Notes under the pieces: generated by a model
The model's input: only the letters and a program-made list of their open reading frames with translations
Database searches by the model: none
Told to the model about the DNA's origin: nothing
Part shown: in pieces, positions 1-6,640 of the stretch
Layout: each line of letters opens with the position of its first letter
How positions within the stretch are numbered: position 1 is the stretch's first letter
Source of the DNA: JAWXCM01 sp034408745
GTDB lineage: Bacteria > Acidobacteriota > Terriglobia > Bryobacterales > Bryobacteraceae
Assembly: GCA_034408745.1 (NCBI GenBank)
Contig: JAWXCM010000245.1
Coordinates: 1-22,932, forward strand
Direction: 5' to 3'
Length of the DNA stretch: 22,932 nucleotides
Made by a program: the position numbers and the translations under genes

Positions 1-1519
1 AGGCAAACTGCAGGCGGTGCAAAACGCGCTTTCCGCCCTCAGCCACAATCGTGTGAGTTGCCGTCGCTGTGGAATCGCTCGGGACATCCGTCGCGACGGC
101 CGAAAGCACATTGCGCGACCGGCCCTTTCCAACTGCAATTCGCCCCGAATCCAGCAGCGTCCTGACGTAACCCAGCACCTCATCCTGCGTCGTGTCGGCC
201 ATGGGCAACGCACCCAAAACCGCTGCCGAACCGCCAGAGTTGCCAAGTAACGCGCTCTCCGGCACCACGGCAACAACGCCCTGCAGAGCCGAGCCCAGAT
301 CGTCCAGCGCCACCGTCCGTTGATGCACCGCGCGCACCACCTTCTGACCGCCCATCGACACGGCCTCAAAGGCGAGCTTCGCCGATGGCTTCGCATTCAG
401 ACGGCGCTTCAGCTCGGCGGTAGTCAACGGGTCGACCACCGCGGTACGCGCCCGCCCCTCCACCGAGGGTGGCGCGCCAGGCAGACTCACGGTCGGCATC
501 AGTGCCGCTGACGACCCCAGCAGAATGCCGTGTCCAGCGAACGCCTGCCCGATAACAGCCCGGTTCGCTCCGCCGTTCGACGTGTCGTCGGCCAGTACCA
601 TGGCACGCCCCACGGCCTGAAAGAAACGCGAGGTTACCGAAGCCTGCTTTGCCGCCGCGATCAGTAGTTTCCCGGCCGTGAAGGCAGCCGCCCGAAGCGC
701 CTGTTCATCCTTTGCAGCCGAAGCGGTAAACAATCCACGAATCAAATCGTAGAAGCACCCGGTAAAGATGCGGCTGAAAGCGTGCGCTTCACCGGACATC
801 TTCGCCGGAGGAGCGCTCGACGGCAGCGCCGTAGGCAGCTGAAACTGGAAGTTGTTCATTGCGCGACGCGGCAGTGCCGCCGGATGAGTGGCGCCCAGTT
901 GCCGACGCACTCCGTCGGAAAGATCCTCCATCACGGCCTCGACGAAGTTCGGCTTCGAAAGATCCGGAGTGAGCGTCAGCAGCGCCTTCCGGCAATCGTC
1001 GTCGGCCAGTGCCACCAGGATCGCGACACAATCGCCAAACGATTCGTGAAATGCGGCGAATTCCGTCTGGTGGATGTCGAACAACTGCGGGCGGACGCTG
1101 TCCAGCAGCGCGTGGCCGCACTCATGCGCCACCACATCCGTGCTTGCCCCGGAAAACGTTGTCTTCGTGCCCGTTGTGTTGTGAAAGAACCTCAGTCCGA
1201 GTTGCGGGTGGTAAAACGCGTTCAGCCCTGCCTCCACATCGAAGGTGACCGGCAGCTTCGCCGGATTGGTCACCCGCGGCGACCACGTCTTCAAAACGCC
1301 ATCCAGTTCTTCCCACAACTCCACAGTCAGCAGCACGGCCTGACGGCACTGCCAGAACAGAAAATCGGGAGTCCCCACGCTGGCAGCCTGTTCCATAGCG
1401 GCATTAACAAAGTCGAAACCCGCCCGTCCCGCGGCCCTGTTGGGACGAGGCAAAATTCCGGCACGCATCGGGAGATTGCCGACAGCGAGTGGATCGTTGG
1501 GGATGTAGTTAATGGGCAT
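1..1519 (-). CDS. Gluzincin-type zinc metalloprotease (M4-like), C-terminus cut by window edge
   Basis: An open frame of 506 codons runs leftward from ATG at 1519 off the window edge without a stop. An in-frame TGA lies just upstream of this ATG, so 1519 is the most distal possible ATG; a second ATG at codon 18 is possible. Residues 128-140 read TDVVAHECGHALL, giving a HEXXH zinc site (H132, E133, H136). A second motif, AAFHESFGD (E159), matches the third zinc ligand of gluzincins such as thermolysin, where the equivalent motif is NEAxSD. The spacing of 22 residues between H136 and E159 is close to that family. The expected reaction is peptide-bond hydrolysis. There is no N-terminal hydrophobic signal sequence, which is unusual because M4 enzymes are normally secreted with a propeptide. 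Residues after about 230 are not recognised. The gene diverges from the lipase at 1670 across 150 bases. Family assignment rests on the two motifs only. Confidence 0.72.
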   Translation of the reverse strand, partial: MPINYIPNDPLAVGNLPMRAGILPRPNRAAGRAGFDFVNAAMEQAASVGTPDFLFWQCRQAVLLTVELWEELDGVLKTWSPRVTNPAKLPVTFDVEAGLNAFYHPQLGLRFFHNTTGTKTTFSGASTDVVAHECGHALLDSVRPQLFDIHQTEFAAFHESFGDCVAILVALADDDCRKALLTLTPDLSKPNFVEAVMEDLSDGVRRQLGATHPAALPRRAMNNFQFQLPTALPSSAPPAKMSGEAHAFSRIFTGCFYDLIRGLFTASAAKDEQALRAAAFTAGKLLIAAAKQASVTSRFFQAVGRAMVLADDTSNGGANRAVIGQAFAGHGILLGSSAALMPTVSLPGAPPSVEGRARTAVVDPLTTAELKRRLNAKPSAKLAFEAVSMGGQKVVRAVHQRTVALDDLGSALQGVVAVVPESALLGNSGGSAAVLGALPMADTTQDEVLGYVRTLLDSGRIAVGKGRSRNVLSAVATDVPSDSTATATHTIVAEGGKRVLHRLQFA

Positions 1520-1669
1520 CGGTTTTCAACGATTATGATGTCGTAACTGTTGTTTAGCAAGTCATTTTCATAGAATCGCTCCACGTTTTGTAACGAAAAC
1601 ACTGTTGACCGTGGATCAAACCTGTGACAACATTGCGACGTCAAACAACTTCCTTCCCCATGGTGATCG
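1520..1669. promoter_or_regulatory. Divergent intergenic region between protease and lipase genes
   Basis: This 150-base A+T-richer stretch must hold the promoters of both divergent genes. A TTGACC at 1603-1608 could be a plus-strand -35 box, but no convincing -10 box follows at 17 bases. A short inverted repeat (GTTTT/AAAAC, six-base loop) lies near 1583-1598. I cannot place either promoter with certainty. Confidence 0.35.
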
Positions 1670-3412
1670 ATGAAACTTGGTTCAGAGTACTGCAAACAGC
1701 TTAGAGAAGCACTGCGACGGCATGCAAACTTTCCGCCGAACCGCCCGGTCAGCCTCGGCGACTACGGCGTGATTCAGGACAACGTCTTTGAGCGGCTCGG
1801 CCACATAAAGGAGTTCGGCCTAACTGTTGAGACGCTTGTGGGCGTCGGCGAATCCGACTTCCAGTTCCAGTCTCAGGGAAGTGTCGATTTTGAGCTGATC
1901 GCAAAGGGCGACATCCAGCCCGGCGGTATACCAGCGGTCAAAGCCGGACTGGCGCTGAAATTCTCGCGTGAGCAGGCCTCTTTCTTCGCCGTCGCGGGTT
2001 GCACGGTTCAGTCGATGGGTAATATTCGACAGTTGGAAGGATCCCTGATCGACCTGCTTCGTGACGGACGCTGGGAAGCCGATTTCTACGTCGTCACCGA
2101 GGTCAACCTCGCGGCAAAGACCACACTGATTATCTCGGCCACCAGAGACTCGGAAGTCAGGCTGGAAGCGTCGAGCCCCGCCCTCGAAACAATCGAAATG
2201 GGAGACGCCAGCCTGAACCTGGGAATCAAAAAGTCGCGCAACGCTTCGTTTCAGATCGCAACCAAAGGCGGGCAGATTCCAATGATGCAGCTCTCGCGCC
2301 TGCGAGGGCTGTTCCACAACGAATTCCGTCCCGCCTCCGCGATTGGGGGATTCGATTCAACCTTCCCCGGCACCTTCAGCCTTACGCCCGACCCCGACAC
2401 CGCCACTCCCGGCGAGGCCGAGGAACTGATTCTGGGCGCCAGCCTGGACGTGGCCCCACTCGGCGCCCTCGGTCTCGCCCCGGCCGTCCCCGGGGCAGAA
2501 CCCGAGTCCGCGCGTTTCCTGTCGGCCCTCAGCGCTGTCGGCTCCAGCTTTGACGTACAGCGAGCGCTCGACCTCCACCTGCCCCTCCTTGCGGCAAGTT
2601 ACGCGCTCGCCGGAGGCGAGCCCAACCCTGCCCTGCCTCCCGGCGTCGTGGAGCTGTCCCGGATTATGGCCTCGATCGAAATCGGGGCGATCTCGACAGC
2701 CGACGCGCTCTCACCCGAGGCCGAGCGGTCTCTCGAAAACGACCTCCGTGCCCTTGATGTGCCGCCCGTACCTGGTGCGGCCATCGGCGCCGCGAACCCA
2801 GACGCCTTCGGCTTTATCGTGCGCGAGACCGACACGCCGCTGGCTCACGTTGTCTGCATCCGCGGCACAATGACGCCCGAGGAATGGGTCAGGGACTTTC
2901 AGGCGATAGCCAACCCGTTCAATGAGGTCCCCGGCTTCGGCTTCGTGCACCTCGGCTTTGAGGTCATGTGGCGGCGAATCCGTGTGAGCGTGGTCGAGAG
3001 CCTGAAAAACATCCCGAACGGATCGCGAATCACCTTCGTCGGCCACAGTCTGGGTGGCGCCATGGCTTTACTCGGCGCCGCGGATGTCGCTGTAAATATG
3101 GCGCGCACCAGAGGCTGGGTTGTCGATGCGTTCACGGTCGGCTGCCCCCGCCCGGGCGGGGTGCGATTCCGCACGAACTTCAACCGGGTGATTCCGAACT
3201 ACTTCAGGATTACCAATCAGGGCGATGTGGTGCCACACGTTCCGCCGCTGCTTCTGCCGCCGCTCTTCAATCACCCCGGCAAGGAAGTCGGGGTGGTGGG
3301 TCGCAACGGCAACCCGCACAGTCTAAAGGCATATACGAACGGGATCGGCAATCTTGCTGGCGGTGTCGGAGCCATCGCCCCCGGCCCGATTACTGGTGCC
3401 CGTACCGTCTAA
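1670..3412 (+). CDS. Class 3 lipase family protein with unrecognised N-terminal module
   Basis: The 580-residue product ends in a class 3 (Rhizomucor lipase type) alpha/beta-hydrolase domain. The nucleophile elbow is FVGHSLGGAMAL with Ser460. FTVGCPRPGG matches the family's TFGxPRxG motif. The acid is probably Asp519 (NQGDVVPHVPP) and the base His535 (FNHPGKEV). The likely reaction is ester hydrolysis of lipids. Residues 1 to about 220 form a separate, probably beta-rich module that I do not recognise. A Pro/Ala/Gly-rich linker (about 225-290) joins it to the hydrolase part. There is no signal peptide, lipobox or transmembrane segment, so general secretion is unlikely; export by a specialised system or a cytoplasmic role is possible. 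No strong ribosome binding site precedes the ATG (GGTGA at 1662-1666 is very close). It diverges from the metalloprotease gene. Confidence 0.85.
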   Translation: MKLGSEYCKQLREALRRHANFPPNRPVSLGDYGVIQDNVFERLGHIKEFGLTVETLVGVGESDFQFQSQGSVDFELIAKGDIQPGGIPAVKAGLALKFSREQASFFAVAGCTVQSMGNIRQLEGSLIDLLRDGRWEADFYVVTEVNLAAKTTLIISATRDSEVRLEASSPALETIEMGDASLNLGIKKSRNASFQIATKGGQIPMMQLSRLRGLFHNEFRPASAIGGFDSTFPGTFSLTPDPDTATPGEAEELILGASLDVAPLGALGLAPAVPGAEPESARFLSALSAVGSSFDVQRALDLHLPLLAASYALAGGEPNPALPPGVVELSRIMASIEIGAISTADALSPEAERSLENDLRALDVPPVPGAAIGAANPDAFGFIVRETDTPLAHVVCIRGTMTPEEWVRDFQAIANPFNEVPGFGFVHLGFEVMWRRIRVSVVESLKNIPNGSRITFVGHSLGGAMALLGAADVAVNMARTRGWVVDAFTVGCPRPGGVRFRTNFNRVIPNYFRITNQGDVVPHVPPLLLPPLFNHPGKEVGVVGRNGNPHSLKAYTNGIGNLAGGVGAIAPGPITGARTV

Positions 3413-3426
3413 CTTACCCATCCGAA

Positions 3427-3456
3427 GCGGGCTGAGCCACCGACCGCCCAGCCCGC
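3427..3456 (+). terminator. Possible terminator hairpin after the lipase gene
   Basis: GCGGGCTG at 3427-3434 and CAGCCCGC at 3449-3456 form a perfect 8-base-pair inverted repeat with a 14-base loop. It lies 15 bases after the lipase stop and before uvrA. No T-run follows, so it is not a classical intrinsic terminator; it may still act as a mRNA 3' end structure. Confidence 0.4.
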
Positions 3457-3484
3457 CCCTCCAGGTCGGCTAATCTGGAATCCA

Positions 3485-6283
3485 GTGGAAGATTTTCTGT
3501 CGATCCGCGGCGCACGGGTCCACAACCTCCGGAATATCTCAGTAGACCTCCCGCACAATCAGCTGACCGTCGTTACCGGAGTCTCCGGTTCGGGCAAGTC
3601 GTCACTGGTGTTCGACACAATCTACGCGGAAGGACAGCGCAGGTACGTCGAGTCCCTGTCCGCATACGCACGCCAGTTCCTCGAACGTATGGAACGCCCG
3701 GATGTGGATGAAATCACGGGGATAGCTCCGCCCATCGCCATCAAGCAGAAGAACACCACGCGAAACCCGCGGTCCACCGTTGCCACGGCGACCGAGCTGT
3801 ACGACTTCTTCCGCCTCCTCTACGCCCGCATGGGCAAAACGTTTTGCCCCAACGACGGCGCCATGGTGCTGCGAGACACCGTCGATCAGATCGCAGCGCG
3901 CATGCTCACTGAGCCTGAAGGCTCGCGCTGGTACGTCCTGTTTCCCGCCGTGCAGCCTGGCAAGACCACGCAGGAAGTCCGCGACCATCTGTTCACTTTG
4001 CGCAGCAAGGGCTTCAACCGGCTTTTCCAGAACGGGCAAATGTTTGAGTTCTCGACTCCGGAATCGCTGCTCGACCTCGACTTCAAACAGCCCGTGTTCG
4101 TCCTCGTCGACCGCCTGACCATCAGCGACGACCAGCACTCTCGCGTCGTCGATTCCGTGGAAACGTGCTTCCGCGAGGCGGGAGAAGTGTTGTTCGAACA
4201 GGCTGGTGTCGACCCCGTGCGGCAGATCCTGTTCAATGAGCGGTTCTCCTGCAAAACGTGCGGCAAGCAGTTCGACGAGCCCGAGCCCATCCTGTTCAGC
4301 TTCAACAACCCAATCGGTGCCTGCCCCCGGTGTCAGGGTTTCGGCAACACTATCGACTACGACATGGACATGGTGATCCCCGACACCACGCTGTCGCTGA
4401 AGGACGGTGCCGTCGAGCCGTGGACCAAACCCCAGCACGACTGGGCCTGGAAGCTGTTCCAGTCTGAGAACAAGGGCTCTGAGAACAAGGGCAAGGTGCG
4501 GCTCGACGTACCTTACTGCGAACTCAACGAGAAGGAACGCGCGCGCGTCGTGAAGGCAGTGCGCGATTACTTCGATGACGTCGAGACGAAGAAGTACAAG
4601 GTGCACGTCCGCGTGTTCCTCAGCCGGTACAGAGGCTACGCGCGGTGCCCGGACTGTCAGGGGGCGCGACTGCGGCCCGAGGCGCTGTACGTTCAGGTTG
4701 GCGGCAAAAACATCGCGGAGATGGCGCGTCTGAACGTGGCCGAAGCGCGCGAATTCGTCGACTCGCTCCAGCTAACTGACGAAGAGCGCGGTATCGCCGA
4801 CAAGATCCTCGTCGAGGTGCGACAGCGCCTGAAATTCCTGTACGACGTCGGCCTGCACTACCTCACGCTCGACCGGCTTTCGGCGACGCTGTCCGGCGGC
4901 GAAGCGCAGCGCATCACTCTCGCCACGTGTCTCGGCTCCCGGCTTGTCGGCGCCACTTACGTGCTCGACGAGCCTTCCATCGGCCTCCATTCCCGCGACA
5001 CCCAGCGGCTCATCCGCATTCTGTGCGAACTCCGCGACCTGGGCAACACGATCATCGTGGTGGAGCACGATCCCGATGTGATGCGCTCCGCCGACTACAT
5101 CGTCGACCTCGGCCCAGGCGCGGGTGAAAACGGCGGGCACGTACTCTTCAGCGGAACTTACCCTGAGTTACTCGCCGACGGAAAAGGCTCACTCACATCG
5201 AAGTACCTTAACGGAAGGCTGCATGTGGCTTCGATCCGCACGCGCCGCAAGGTGCACCCGAAACGTGTACTGAAGGTGATCGGCGCGCGGGCGAATAATC
5301 TGAAGGATGTCGACGTGGAGATCCCGCTCGACATGATGGTGGCAGTAACTGGCGTGTCAGGTTCGGGTAAGTCGAGTCTGGTGCATCAGGTGATTTACAA
5401 GGCACTTACTTCACGGCTCGGCAAGGGCGATGCGTCCGGCGCCGAAGCTGACGACGCGCGGGAAAAGCTCCTGTGCCGCCGCCTGGAGCGCGCTGAGCTA
5501 CTCAGCGACGTCTGCCTTGTCGACCAGTCGCCAATCGGTCGCACACCGCGTTCGAATCCGGTGACGTACATCAAAGCATTCGACCTGATCCGCGAGGCGT
5601 TCGCCTCAACGCCTGAGTCCGAAAAGCGCGGCTATACGGCGGGCCACTTCTCCTTCAACATCCCCGGCGGCCGTTGCGAAGTCTGCCAGGGCGACGGCAC
5701 GGTCACCGTGGAGATGCAGTTCCTCGCCGATGTCGAACTGATGTGTGAAGAGTGCCGCGGCACGCGATACAAGAGCGGCGTGCTGGAAGTGAAGTACAAG
5801 ATGCTGAACATCCATGAGGTGCTAAAGCTAACCGTGCGCGAAGCCATCGGCTTCTTCAGCGAGATCCCGCGCCTCACAGCGAAGCTGAAGGTGCTACACG
5901 AGGTGGGGCTCGGCTACCTGCGGCTCGGCCAGAGCGCCACTACGCTGTCGGGCGGTGAGGCGCAGCGCGTGAAACTGGCAGGGCACCTCTCGCAGGCCTC
6001 CTGCAAGAACACGCTGTTCATCTTCGATGAGCCCACCACCGGCCTGCACTTTGACGACATCGCCAAACTGCTGGACGCGTTCCAGCGGCTCATCGCGAGC
6101 GGTGGCAGCCTGCTGATTATCGAGCACAACCTCGACGTCATCCGCAGCGCCGACTGGATTATCGACCTCGGCCCGGAGGGCGGTTCGGGCGGCGGAATGA
6201 TCGTAGCCACGGGTACGCCCGAAGAGGTAGCCCAGGTGGAAGAATCGTGGACCGGGCGATTCCTGAAGCCGCTGCTGGGCTGA
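3485..6283 (+). CDS. uvrA: UvrABC excision nuclease subunit A
   Basis: UvrA is the DNA-damage-scanning ATPase that loads UvrB in nucleotide excision repair. The 932-residue length is close to the family norm of about 940. Two ABC ATPase modules are visible. Walker A motifs GVSGSGKSS are at 32-40 and 623-631, signature motifs LSGGEAQR at 469 and 821, and the Walker B/D-loop sequences VLDEPSIGLH and IFDEPTTGLH are both present. Two zinc fingers are intact: C256/C259/C280/C283, and C731/C734/C754/C757 in the DNA-binding module. The sequence DQSPIGRTPRSNP is typical of UvrA. The start is GTG, fixed by alignment of EDFLSIRGARVHNLRNI with the usual UvrA N-terminus. An in-frame 15-base tandem duplication gives SENKGSENKG near residues 327-336. 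purS follows after 22 bases. I cannot tell whether this is the only uvrA of the genome. Confidence 0.97.
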   Translation: MEDFLSIRGARVHNLRNISVDLPHNQLTVVTGVSGSGKSSLVFDTIYAEGQRRYVESLSAYARQFLERMERPDVDEITGIAPPIAIKQKNTTRNPRSTVATATELYDFFRLLYARMGKTFCPNDGAMVLRDTVDQIAARMLTEPEGSRWYVLFPAVQPGKTTQEVRDHLFTLRSKGFNRLFQNGQMFEFSTPESLLDLDFKQPVFVLVDRLTISDDQHSRVVDSVETCFREAGEVLFEQAGVDPVRQILFNERFSCKTCGKQFDEPEPILFSFNNPIGACPRCQGFGNTIDYDMDMVIPDTTLSLKDGAVEPWTKPQHDWAWKLFQSENKGSENKGKVRLDVPYCELNEKERARVVKAVRDYFDDVETKKYKVHVRVFLSRYRGYARCPDCQGARLRPEALYVQVGGKNIAEMARLNVAEAREFVDSLQLTDEERGIADKILVEVRQRLKFLYDVGLHYLTLDRLSATLSGGEAQRITLATCLGSRLVGATYVLDEPSIGLHSRDTQRLIRILCELRDLGNTIIVVEHDPDVMRSADYIVDLGPGAGENGGHVLFSGTYPELLADGKGSLTSKYLNGRLHVASIRTRRKVHPKRVLKVIGARANNLKDVDVEIPLDMMVAVTGVSGSGKSSLVHQVIYKALTSRLGKGDASGAEADDAREKLLCRRLERAELLSDVCLVDQSPIGRTPRSNPVTYIKAFDLIREAFASTPESEKRGYTAGHFSFNIPGGRCEVCQGDGTVTVEMQFLADVELMCEECRGTRYKSGVLEVKYKMLNIHEVLKLTVREAIGFFSEIPRLTAKLKVLHEVGLGYLRLGQSATTLSGGEAQRVKLAGHLSQASCKNTLFIFDEPTTGLHFDDIAKLLDAFQRLIASGGSLLIIEHNLDVIRSADWIIDLGPEGGSGGGMIVATGTPEEVAQVEESWTGRFLKPLLG
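4463..4492 (+). repeat. 15-bp perfect tandem duplication inside uvrA
   Basis: TCTGAGAACAAGGGC occurs twice in direct succession (4463-4477 and 4478-4492), in frame, encoding SENKG twice. It lies in the variable segment between the first zinc finger and the signature domain, so it is probably tolerated. Confidence 0.95.
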
Positions 6284-6305
6284 AGTTACAATGAGGATTC
6301 CCACC

Positions 6306-6548
6306 ATGACAGCCCGCGTCTACGTCACCATGAAAAAGACGGTCCTCGACCCGCAGGGTCAGGCGATTTGCAGGGCGCTGAACGCGCACGGCCATCCCTC
6401 CGTCACCGAAGTCCGCCAGGGAAAGTACTTTGAGATTTCCGTCGACTCAACCAATGCCGTTAGTGCCCGCGAAGAACTGGAGAGAATCGCCGGCGATATC
6501 CTCACGAATCCCGTAATTGAGGACTACCGCCTCGAATTGGCTGAATAG
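6306..6548 (+). CDS. purS: Phosphoribosylformylglycinamidine synthase subunit PurS
   Basis: PurS is the small subunit that, with PurQ and PurL, forms the FGAM synthase complex of de novo purine synthesis. It helps move ammonia from PurQ to PurL. The product starts MTARVYVTMKKTVLDPQG, contains SVTEVRQGKYFEI, and ends near 80 residues; this is the usual PurS sequence and length. I choose the ATG at 6306 rather than 6291 because GAGG at 6293-6296 is well placed as a ribosome binding site and because PurS proteins start at this point. It follows uvrA by 22 bases. Neither purQ nor purL lies beside it. purB is the only other purine gene here, about 7 kb away. Confidence 0.93.
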   Translation: MTARVYVTMKKTVLDPQGQAICRALNAHGHPSVTEVRQGKYFEISVDSTNAVSAREELERIAGDILTNPVIEDYRLELAE

Positions 6549-6640
6549 CGGCTTTAGTAACAGTCGTAATTCAAATATTCATCGGATATTGACCTCCCTG
6601 CAGCGGTGTTTCTGATGGAATGTATACGGGATTCCTACTC

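Noticed and set aside
782..1546. Open frame of 254 codons on the plus strand at the left end
   Set aside because: It is the complement of the metalloprotease frame, which has a coherent HEXXH and downstream Glu motif; this frame has a shadow composition.
1327..1695. Minus-strand open frame overlapping the protease start and the lipase start
   Set aside because: It is out of frame with the protease, crosses the divergent promoter region, and has no protein-like pattern.
3602..4606. Long open frame (334 codons) on the minus strand inside uvrA
   Set aside because: It is fully antisense to a certain UvrA gene in high-G+C DNA, where long shadow frames are expected, and its translation has no recognisable motifs.
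6574..6590. AATAT/ATATT inverted repeat between purS and the nuclease gene
   Set aside because: Only five weak A-T pairs with a seven-base loop; too likely by chance.
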